A stretch of 64,000 bases of DNA, from NCBI RefSeq assembly GCF_000518645.1, contig NZ_JADZ01000006.1:1-64000 (forward strand), written 5' to 3'. This stretch comes from Curvibacter gracilis ATCC BAA-807 (lineage in GTDB: Bacteria; Pseudomonadota; Gammaproteobacteria; Burkholderiales; Burkholderiaceae_C). The notes beneath the pieces are model-generated. The model did no database searches. It was given only the letters and a program-made list of their open reading frames with translations, and was not told the DNA's origin. Made by a program: the position numbers and the translations under genes. Numbering within the stretch: position 1 is the stretch's first letter; each line of letters begins with the position of its first letter. Shown here piece after piece: positions 56,625 through 64,000 of the stretch.

Positions 56625-57292
56625 ACCTGGAAGAACTGCATCTGGGTGCCTGCCAGCTCCAGCACGTCGCCACTTTTCAGGGTGACGGGCTCGCCGCTGA
56701 CAGGGTTCCCATTGAGGGTCGGGAACGTGCCACCTTCCACATGGGCCAACACAAAGCCATGCGGACGGCGGGTGATGGCCGCCACCGCCACACCGGGTTT
56801 GCCGATGGTGGTGACCACCTTGGTCAGGCTGACCTCACGGCCCGCAGCCGACCCCGAGAGCACCTTGATCGAGCCTGCCAAGGCTTCGCCCGAGTTCAAG
56901 GGGGTCGACTGGTAGCTGCCCATGGCAGCGGGCACCGTGGAGAGCGAGTCGGACAGCGAGACCGGCGGCTTCACCACCATGGTCTTGTCGTATTCGCTGG
57001 ATTCCAGCTCGGCAATGAAGCGGATCTTGTACTTGCCGACCTCGATGGTGTCGCCACTCTGCAGCTGCTGCTTCTTGACCGCCTTGCCGTTGACGTAAGT
57101 GCCGTTGGTGCTGTTGAGGTCTTCGAGCGTGACCACCTGGCCCGCCATCTGCAGCACGGCATGCTCACCGCTGACCGCCAGATTGTCGATGACGATGTCG
57201 TTGTAAGGCCTGCGGCCCAGGGTGGTGCGCTCCTTGGTCAGCTGCACTTCCTTGATGACGACCCCATCGATCGATACGATCATCTTGGGCAT
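56621..57292 (-). CDS. twin FHA-domain protein
   Basis: 223 aa. The N-terminal FHA domain (about 20-95) has TTLGRRPYNDIVIDNLAVSGEH and LEDLNSTNGTYVNG, the full phosphothreonine-binding set. The C-terminal half (about 150-223; TTIGKPGVAVAAITRRPHGF, LNGNPVSGEPV) resembles a second, weaker FHA domain. It should bind phosphorylated partners. It lies between the PP2C phosphatase and the CHASE2 cyclase, so threonine phosphorylation probably feeds into cyclic-nucleotide signalling; no kinase is encoded in the window. Confidence 0.9.
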   Translation of the reverse strand: MPKMIVSIDGVVIKEVQLTKERTTLGRRPYNDIVIDNLAVSGEHAVLQMAGQVVTLEDLNSTNGTYVNGKAVKKQQLQSGDTIEVGKYKIRFIAELESSEYDKTMVVKPPVSLSDSLSTVPAAMGSYQSTPLNSGEALAGSIKVLSGSAAGREVSLTKVVTTIGKPGVAVAAITRRPHGFVLAHVEGGTFPTLNGNPVSGEPVTLKSGDVLELAGTQMQFFQV

Positions 57293-57369
57293 GTTCGGTA
57301 CTCCTGAAAACCTGGCTTGTTATGGATCGGTGGTGTTCGCAAAAACGGCGAATCGACGAATCGGCAGAG

Positions 57370-58155
57370 CTAGCCGCCCCAAAGGCGTGACAGAAGCCTT
57401 TTCTTGGACGACATTTCCCCCGCTCGGACCAGCAATACGCTGATATTATCGCGCCCCCCATGGTGATTGGCGATCTTGATCATGCGCGTTGCTTTCTGGG
57501 GCAACGCCTCGTGGGCGCCCAGCAACTCGGCGATTTCAGGGGCGCCGATCATGTCCGACAAGCCATCCGAGCACAGCAGGTAGATATCGCCGTTCTCGAC
57601 CCGGCATTCACTCACCTCCAAAATGGCCGCATCCTCCACCCCCATGGCTCGGGTGACCAGATTGCGGTTGATGGAGACTGCGGCCTGCTCGGGCGTGATC
57701 AGGCCGGCATCGACCTGCTCCTGCAGCAGCGAGTGGTCCTTGGTGAGCTGCACCAGCTCGCCATCGCGCAGGCGATAGCAGCGCGAGTCGCCGATGTGGC
57801 CCAGCATCAGGCGCGCATCCTGGAACACCCCCATGACCAGCGTCGTGCCCATGCCCGAGTACTGTGGGTTGCTGTGGGCCGCGTTGAAGATGGCCCGGTT
57901 GGCGTTGTCCACGCAGATTTCCATCGCGCGCTGGATTTCCTTGGCATTGGCATGGCGCCCGGCCTGGGACAACCAACGCGACAGTTCGGTGCGGATGAAG
58001 GTCGTGGCCATGCCGCTGGCCACCTCGCCAGCGTTGTACCCCCCCATGCCATCAGCCAGCACAGCCAGGCAGGTCGACTCGTCAAAGGTGACGGAATCCT
58101 CGTTGTTGGCACGGGCCAGACCAGGGTCCGTGAAGGCGCAAAACTCGTATTTCAT
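57370..58155 (-). CDS. PP2C-type Ser/Thr protein phosphatase
   Basis: 261 aa. Canonical PPM/PP2C motifs: LARANNEDS, LADGMGGYNAGE (metal Asp35), LGHIGDSRCYRLRDG, DGLSDM and GGRDNISVLLV. It dephosphorylates Ser/Thr residues, as PrpC/Stp1/PstP do, and is the usual partner of a Hanks-type kinase and FHA proteins. Start ATG 58155. It is the first gene of the minus-strand signalling block; 77 nt separate it from the FHA gene. Confidence 0.93.
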   Translation of the reverse strand: MKYEFCAFTDPGLARANNEDSVTFDESTCLAVLADGMGGYNAGEVASGMATTFIRTELSRWLSQAGRHANAKEIQRAMEICVDNANRAIFNAAHSNPQYSGMGTTLVMGVFQDARLMLGHIGDSRCYRLRDGELVQLTKDHSLLQEQVDAGLITPEQAAVSINRNLVTRAMGVEDAAILEVSECRVENGDIYLLCSDGLSDMIGAPEIAELLGAHEALPQKATRMIKIANHHGGRDNISVLLVRAGEMSSKKRLLSRLWGG

Positions 58156-58511
58156 GGCTCAAATAACCGGGGCCGTCTTCGGAACCCGGAACAACCGCGG
58201 CAGCTCCGCCTGCCTCTCGCAACCCACGCCTGGGCATGGGCCACCCCCTTCGACAGCGCAAGCACGAAGTGCGAGGCCCTGTGCAGGGCACCCACAGCCT
58301 TCAGCCTGGAACCACTGGATCGATCCCGCACCGGCGCTTGAAAGCAACCCGCGCCAGATACCCGGCTCAAGACACCCAGGCCCAGACGATGACTGCTTCA
58401 CGACCGCGTCGACAAAGATCGAACCGCGCGGTCAATTGTTGACTTATTTACACAAACAAAACTGAACGACACACTATCAGAGGCCCTACGGCGGGGCAAG
58501 CCAAGTGCTGC
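58156..58511. other. intergenic gap before the PP2C gene
   Basis: No gene recognised. The stretch is G+C-rich up to about 58440, then A+T-rich with TTGTTGAC and TTATTTACAC around 58435-58455. This probably holds the promoter of the PP2C-FHA-cyclase block, but no clear -35/-10 pair was fixed. Confidence 0.45.
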
Positions 58512-58550
58512 AGAAAAAACAAAGGGGCCAGCACCTTGGCGCTGGCCCCT
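58512..58550 (-). terminator. rho-independent terminator of the second terC gene
   Basis: On the minus strand GGGGCCAGC (58549-58541) pairs with GCTGGCCCC (58532-58524) around an 8-nt loop and is followed by a T-rich run (TTTGTTTTTTCTG). It closes terC at 58599-59288. Confidence 0.85.
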
Positions 58551-58598
58551 GGGTCCGATCGCTGCCCGGCACAACGCCGGGCCAGGATGGCTGTACCG

Positions 58599-59288
58599 TC
58601 AGTCTGCCTTGTGGGATGCCGCAGCGCGGGCCTGCAGCACCTTGCCCACCAGCACCACCAACACCGCACCAGCGGTGGCGGCTGCGTAATGCAGCCAAGG
58701 GTTGGCGTGTGCAAAGTCCGTCAAGAAGACATCGCTGGCAATGGTTTCACCGCCCACCCAGCCAATCAGCGCAGCACCCAGCACCACGATGATCGGGAAG
58801 CGTTCCATCAGCTTGATCATCAGCGTGCTGCCAAAGATCACCAGGGGAATGCTGATGCCCAGGCCCAGGATCAGCAGCAGGTCGCTGCCCTTGGCGGCGG
58901 CGGCCACGGCGATCACGTTGTCCAGGCTCATCACCAGGTCAGCGATCAGGATGGTGCGCACGGCGGCCATCATGTTGCCCGAGGACTTGGCTTCGCCTTC
59001 TTCCTCTTCCTCTTCGCTCAGCAACTGGACACCGATCCACAGCAGCAGCAAACCGCCAACCACCTGCAGGAACGGCAGGCCCAGCAGCTTGGCAGCCACG
59101 AAGGTCAGCACGATGCGCAACACCACGGCAGCGCCGGAGCCGAACAGAATGGCCTTGCGTTGCAGTTCGGGGGGCAGCGAGCGGGCCGCCAAAGCGATCA
59201 CCACCGCGTTGTCACCTGACAAGATGATGTTGATCCAGACAATCTTGATCAGACCGATCCAGAAGTCCGGGCTTTGCAGCATTTCCAT
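58599..59288 (-). CDS. TerC family integral membrane protein (second copy)
   Basis: 229 aa with about seven membrane helices. Asp motifs are in WINIILSGDNAVVIALAAR and DLVMSLDNVIAVAAAAKG; a Glu-rich cytoplasmic loop (EEEEEEGEAKSS) distinguishes it from the copy at 34445. Related proteins export or handle divalent metals. ATG 59288 follows AGGAG; no riboswitch is seen upstream. It is downstream of sucCD on the same strand but separated by two hairpins. Confidence 0.93.
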   Translation of the reverse strand: MEMLQSPDFWIGLIKIVWINIILSGDNAVVIALAARSLPPELQRKAILFGSGAAVVLRIVLTFVAAKLLGLPFLQVVGGLLLLWIGVQLLSEEEEEEGEAKSSGNMMAAVRTILIADLVMSLDNVIAVAAAAKGSDLLLILGLGISIPLVIFGSTLMIKLMERFPIIVVLGAALIGWVGGETIASDVFLTDFAHANPWLHYAAATAGAVLVVLVGKVLQARAAASHKAD

Positions 59289-59314
59289 GCAGTTTCTCCT
59301 GTGTTTTGAATGCA

Positions 59315-59348
59315 AGAAGCGCCCGAAACCTGCGTTTCGAGCGCTTCT
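59315..59348. terminator. hairpin between sucD and terC
   Basis: AGAAGCGC and CGAAAC pair with GTTTCG and GCGCTTCT around CTGC, a 14-bp stem with one mismatch. No T run follows, so it may be a terminator, attenuator or processing signal upstream of the second terC gene. Confidence 0.45.
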
Positions 59349-59391
59349 GTTGAGTGGGAGGCCGCAGTTTAACGGCCCCTCGCACAATGGC

Positions 59392-59415
59392 CGTCCGTAA
59401 TATTGCTTACGGACG
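59392..59415 (-). terminator. hairpin after sucD
   Basis: CGTCCGTAA (59392-59400) and TTACGGACG (59407-59415) form a perfect 9-bp stem with a 6-nt loop, only 8 nt after the sucD stop. No strong T run follows; it may end or stabilise the sucCD message. Confidence 0.5.
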
Positions 59416-59423
59416 CCGCTGGC

Positions 59424-60320
59424 TTACTTGAGCTGAGCTTTCAGCAGCTTGCCCAGTTCGGACGGGTTGCGCGTCACGACGAAGCCGCACTCTTCCATGA
59501 TGGCGAGCTTGGCATCGGCGGTGTCGGCACCACCCGAGATCAGGGCACCGGCGTGGCCCATGCGCTTGCCGGGAGGCGCGGTCACGCCGGCGATGAAGCC
59601 GACCACCGGCTTCTTCATGTTTTCCTTGCACCAGCGAGCGGCGTCGGCTTCATCGGGGCCGCCGATTTCGCCGATCATGATCACGGCGTCGGTGTCCGGA
59701 TCGTCGTTGAACGCCTTCATCACGTCGATGTGCTTCAGGCCGTTGATGGGGTCGCCACCAATGCCCACGGCGCTCGACTGGCCCAGGCCGACTTCGGTCA
59801 GCATGGCCACGGCTTCATAGGTCAGGGTGCCCGAACGCGAGACCACGCCGATGCGGCCCTTGCGGTGGATGTGACCCGGCATGATGCCGATCTTGATTTC
59901 GTCAGGGGTGATCAGGCCAGGGCAATTGGGGCCCAGCAGCAGGGTGCGCTTGCCACCGGCGGCTTCCTTGGCCTTCATCTTGTTGCGCACTTCCAGCATG
60001 TCACGGACGGGGATGCCTTCGGTGATGCAGATGGCCAGGTCCAGGTCGGCTTCAACAGCTTCCCAGATGGCAGCCGCTGCGCCTGCGGGCGGCACGTAGA
60101 TCACCGACACGGTGGCGCCGGTCTCAGATGCGGCTTCCTTGACGGAGGCGTAGATCGGGATGTTGAAGATCGACTCGCCGGCCTTCTTCGGGTTCACGCC
60201 TGCCACGAAGGCGTTCTTGCCGTTCGCGTATTCCTGGCACTTTTCGGTGTGGAACTGGCCAGTCTTGCCCGTGATGCCCTGGGTGATGACCTTGGTGTCT
60301 TTGTTGATGTAGATCGACAT
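59424..60320 (-). CDS. sucD: succinyl-CoA ligase, alpha subunit
   Basis: 298 aa. The CoA-binding N-terminal domain ([19 protein letters not shown]) and the ligase domain are present; the phospho-His is in [17 protein letters not shown]. With SucC it interconverts succinyl-CoA and succinate with ATP or GTP formation in the TCA cycle. It starts 15 nt after the sucC stop, one operon. Confidence 0.97.
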   Translation of the reverse strand: MSIYINKDTKVITQGITGKTGQFHTEKCQEYANGKNAFVAGVNPKKAGESIFNIPIYASVKEAASETGATVSVIYVPPAGAAAAIWEAVEADLDLAICITEGIPVRDMLEVRNKMKAKEAAGGKRTLLLGPNCPGLITPDEIKIGIMPGHIHRKGRIGVVSRSGTLTYEAVAMLTEVGLGQSSAVGIGGDPINGLKHIDVMKAFNDDPDTDAVIMIGEIGGPDEADAARWCKENMKKPVVGFIAGVTAPPGKRMGHAGALISGGADTADAKLAIMEECGFVVTRNPSELGKLLKAQLK

Positions 60321-60335
60321 GTGTGTTCTCCGGGC

Positions 60336-61496
<1,161 letters not shown>

Positions 61497-61652
61497 GAGG
61501 TCTCTCTCAGGAATGGATGATTTTCACCCGGCGACCTCGCAAAAGCCGGCGTCGGGCAGTGGACACAGCAACCTCGAAATGTATCATGCTGCCCTGCACA
61601 AACCTTGTGCGTAACTTACGTGGTTACCACAACACTGAGTCAGGAAGACATC

Positions 61653-62588
61653 ATGGCCTTGGTTTTTATTGACGGCGAAGCGGGCACCACCGGCCTGCAA
61701 ATCCGGGAGCGGCTGCAACACATGCCCGCCATCGAACTGGTGAGCATTGCGCCCGAGCGGCGCAAAGACCCGGCCGCCAAGCGCGAGCTGCTGGCCGGTG
61801 TCGACCTGGTGATTCTGTGCCTGCACGATGATGCCGCCCGCGAGACGGTGGCCCTGGTCGACGAGCTCGAGCGCAGCACCGGCCGCCCCGGCCCCAAGAT
61901 CATCGATGCCTCGACCGCCCACCGCGTGAGCCCGGGCTGGGTCTATGGCTTTCCCGAGCTGGCACCGGGGCAGAAAGAGGCCGTGCGCCAGGCCCGCCGC
62001 GTGGCCAACCCGGGCTGCTACGCCACCGGCGCCATCGCCTTGCTGCGCCCCCTGATCGATGCCGGCCTGCTGCCCAAAGACCACCCGGTGGCCCTGCCCT
62101 CGGTGAGCGGTTACTCGGGTGGTGGGCGCACCATGATCGAAGCCTACGAAAAGGGCGAAGCCCCCTTGTATGAGGCCTATGCGCTGGGTCTGCAGCACAA
62201 GCACATCCCCGAGATCATGGCCTGCACCGGCCTGACGCGCCGCCCTTTGTTCGTGCCTGCCGTGGGCAACTTCCGTCAGGGCATGCTGGTGCAGTTGCCC
62301 CTGCACCTGGACACCCTGCCAGGGGCCCCGAAGGCGGCCGACCTGCATGACGCCCTCGCCCGCCACTACGCGGCCAGCGCGGCCGACGGCGGCTGGGTCA
62401 GCGTGCTGCCCGCCACGGAAGACGGCAAGCTCGATGCCCTGGCCCTGAACGACACCAACAAGCTGGAGCTGCGCGTGTTCGGCAACGATGCCTTCCATCA
62501 CGCCGTGCTGATCGCCCGCCTGGACAACCTGGGCAAGGGCGCCAGCGGTGCCGCCGTGCAGAACCTGCAGCTGATGCTGGGTCTCTGA
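61653..62588 (+). CDS. argC: N-acetyl-gamma-glutamyl-phosphate reductase (type 2)
   Basis: 311 aa. NADPH-dependent third step of arginine synthesis. Short type 2 form: [17 protein letters not shown] at the N-terminus and the catalytic Cys122 in [18 protein letters not shown] 61653 follows AGGAAG; upstream in-frame codons are spurious. GTAAC and GTTAC (61611-61627) form a small inverted repeat just upstream of it, possibly an operator. Confidence 0.95.
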   Translation: MALVFIDGEAGTTGLQIRERLQHMPAIELVSIAPERRKDPAAKRELLAGVDLVILCLHDDAARETVALVDELERSTGRPGPKIIDASTAHRVSPGWVYGFPELAPGQKEAVRQARRVANPGCYATGAIALLRPLIDAGLLPKDHPVALPSVSGYSGGGRTMIEAYEKGEAPLYEAYALGLQHKHIPEIMACTGLTRRPLFVPAVGNFRQGMLVQLPLHLDTLPGAPKAADLHDALARHYAASAADGGWVSVLPATEDGKLDALALNDTNKLELRVFGNDAFHHAVLIARLDNLGKGASGAAVQNLQLMLGL

Positions 62589-62610
62589 GCCGGCTCAGCC
62601 CAGACGCAGA

Positions 62611-62633
62611 AAAGGCCCCGAGGGGCCTTTTTT
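62611..62633. terminator. bidirectional rho-independent terminator
   Basis: AAAGGCCCC and GGGGCCTTT pair around a GA loop, followed by T residues. It closes argC and, from the other strand, recX. Its core GGCCCCGAGGGGCC is the same as that of the terminator at 19280-19301. Confidence 0.88.
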
Positions 62634-62661
62634 CATGGGGTGATCCTGTCGGCTGTGGCGA

Positions 62662-63150
62662 TCAATCCGGGTCGATCTCGCCGCTGCCTGTCGCCTCGTC
62701 TTCCTCGACGCCCCGGCCCGACAGCACCTGGCGCACCACCTCGGACGAAAACCCCCGCGCCATCAGAAAACGGGTTTGCCGGGCCCGCTCGGAGGCCTCG
62801 GTGGGCACGCTGTCAAAACGCCTGCCCCACACGGCACGGGCCCGTGCCAGCTCGGTGTCGCGCAAGCCGGCCAGCGCCTGCTGCACCGCCTCGCCCTGCA
62901 GGCCCTTGGCCTGCAACTCCTGGCGCAGCCGCCCTGCACCCAGGCGCGAGGCCCGACGATAGAGCAGCGACTCGATCACGCGCTGCTCGTCGATGAAGCC
63001 ACGGGCCTGCAACTCGTCCAGGGCCTGGGCCAGTTCGCCGGGCACCTCTTCGTGGGGGGCCAGCTTGCGCTCCAGCTCGGCGCGCGAATGCTCGCGCATG
63101 GCCAGATAGCGCAGGGCGCGCCCCTTGAGCGAGATCTTTTCAAACGACAT
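62662..63150 (-). CDS. recX: RecX family regulatory protein
   Basis: 162 aa, helical. It limits RecA filament formation. The pattern LRYLAMREHSRAELERKL followed by LQARGFIDEQRVIESLLYRRA and LRQELQAKGL is that of RecX. ATG 63150 is used; a GTG at 63156 is in frame. It lies 57 nt downstream of recA, in the usual recA-recX order. Confidence 0.92.
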   Translation of the reverse strand: MSFEKISLKGRALRYLAMREHSRAELERKLAPHEEVPGELAQALDELQARGFIDEQRVIESLLYRRASRLGAGRLRQELQAKGLQGEAVQQALAGLRDTELARARAVWGRRFDSVPTEASERARQTRFLMARGFSSEVVRQVLSGRGVEEDEATGSGEIDPD

Positions 63151-63207
63151 CGGCACTCAGCCCGCCCGGGGCACCCGCCCGACGGCGGCTCCCTGGGCCA
63201 GGCCTGC

Positions 63208-64000
63208 TCACTCGGCGTCGGCGGCGGCCGCCGGGCTGCTCAGCGCCGGGGGCAGCAGGGCGATGCCCAGGCTCTCACGCACCTTGTTCTCGATCTCGCG
63301 GGCCAGGTCGGGGTTCTCGCGCAGGAACTCACGGGCGTTGTCGCGGCCCTGGCCGATCTTTTCGCCGTTGTAGGCGTACCAGGCACCTGACTTCTCGATG
63401 ATCTTGGCGGTCACGCCCATGTCGATGATCTCGCCGTGGCGGCTGATGCCCTCACCGAACAGGATGTCGAACTCGGCCGTCTTGAACGGGGGCGAAACCT
63501 TGTTCTTCACCACCTTCACCTTGGTCTCGTTGCCGATCGACTCTTCACCCTTCTTGATGGTGCCGGTGCGGCGGATGTCCAGGCGCACCGAGGCGTAGAA
63601 CTTCAGCGCATTGCCGCCGGTGGTGGTTTCGGGCGAGCCGAACATCACGCCGATCTTCATGCGGATCTGGTTGATGAAGATGACCATGCAGTTGGTCTTC
63701 TTGATGGTGGAGGTCAGCTTGCGCAGCGCCTGGCTCATCAGACGGGCCTGCAGGCCGGGCAGGGAGTCGCCCATTTCGCCTTCGATTTCGGCCTTGGGGG
63801 TGAGCGCGGCCACCGAGTCGACCACGATCAGGTCCACCGCGCCGGAGCGCACCAGGCTGTCCACGATCTCCAGGGCCTGCTCGCCGGTGTCGGGCTGGCT
63901 GATCAGCAGCTCCTGCAGGTTCACACCCAGCTTCTGGGCGTACTGGATGTCCAGGGCGTGCTCGGCATCGACGAAGGCGCAGGTGCCGCCTTGCTTTTGC
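63208..64000 (-). CDS. recA: recombinase A, 3' part (cut by window edge)
   Basis: About 264 C-terminal residues; the N-terminal part is outside the window. The frame stays open to position 64000. Walker B region [19 protein letters not shown], the L2 loop [27 protein letters not shown] and the C-terminal domain with YNGEKIGQG are clear. RecA drives homologous recombination and the SOS response. The final residues are Ala/Pro-rich. RecX follows. Confidence 0.97.
   Translation of the reverse strand, partial: QKQGGTCAFVDAEHALDIQYAQKLGVNLQELLISQPDTGEQALEIVDSLVRSGAVDLIVVDSVAALTPKAEIEGEMGDSLPGLQARLMSQALRKLTSTIKKTNCMVIFINQIRMKIGVMFGSPETTTGGNALKFYASVRLDIRRTGTIKKGEESIGNETKVKVVKNKVSPPFKTAEFDILFGEGISRHGEIIDMGVTAKIIEKSGAWYAYNGEKIGQGRDNAREFLRENPDLAREIENKVRESLGIALLPPALSSPAAAADAE

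Noticed and set aside
54897-56915. 672-codon plus-strand open frame opposite the CHASE2 cyclase
   Set aside because: Antisense shadow rich in Gln, His and Arg, no motif, and the cyclase is certain.
61596-61627. ArgR operator upstream of argC
   Set aside because: The inverted repeats GCACAA/TTGTGC and GTAAC/GTTAC are short and do not match the ArgR box.

Overview
The window looks like a chromosomal segment of a high-G+C betaproteobacterium, most likely Burkholderiales and close to Comamonadaceae. The evidence is gene content (yhdP, glnE, YaeQ, the DUF3717/DUF1289 protein, sucCD-argC-recX-recA), the dense G+C-rich coding, and two G+C-rich dispersed repeats of a kind common in that family. No rRNA, tRNA, CRISPR array, complete insertion sequence or prophage was found. 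Assignments come from reading the sequence and from family knowledge; no database search was run.

Layout. 1-295 is a palindrome-rich intergenic repeat. 296-7993 (minus) is an overlapping chain yhdP > Nit-type amidase > PAS histidine kinase > FixJ-type regulator. 8119-12210 holds glnE, a DsbA/FrnE-type oxidoreductase and a YigZ protein. 12261-17984 is a complete RND efflux operon (outer-membrane factor, adaptor, pump). 18042-20179 holds a degenerate HD-GYP protein and a ferritin-like di-iron protein.

20230-29938 looks like a light or oxidant stress island. An iron-sulfur photolyase is divergent from an exported glutathione peroxidase. It is followed by a tight eight-gene operon: FAD oxidoreductase, DUF1365, cyclopropane fatty acid synthase, chalcone-isomerase-like, MFS, DUF3833 lipoprotein, SDR and an NTF2-like protein. 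Related clusters elsewhere remodel membrane lipids under singlet-oxygen or light control, but no regulator gene is present here. Candidate operators are reported.

30031-38956 is mostly housekeeping: GST, purB, DUF4124, yaeQ, DUF3717/DUF1289, a manganese-type (yybP-ykoY) riboswitch with a TerC gene, a holin-like protein, a BepA-like protease, the type IV pilin accessory protein TfpX/TfpZ, and moaC.

38964-52706 is a surface-glycan island, clearly poorer in G+C in its centre (41.4-46.1 kb). It has two GtrA-type flippases, a split transketolase, a sugar epimerase fused to a GtrB-type glycosyltransferase, a methyltransferase, a UDP-galactopyranose-mutase-like flavoprotein and three large polytopic membrane proteins. 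It lies between tfpX/moaC and pilA, so pilin or lipopolysaccharide glycosylation is an attractive but unproven role. pilA itself has a convincing sigma-54 promoter.

53510-58155 (minus) is a signalling block: PP2C phosphatase, twin FHA protein, CHASE2 class III cyclase and a metallo-beta-lactamase-fold cyclic-nucleotide phosphodiesterase. 58599-64000 returns to core genes: a second terC, sucD, sucC, argC, recX and the 3' part of recA, which is cut by the window edge.
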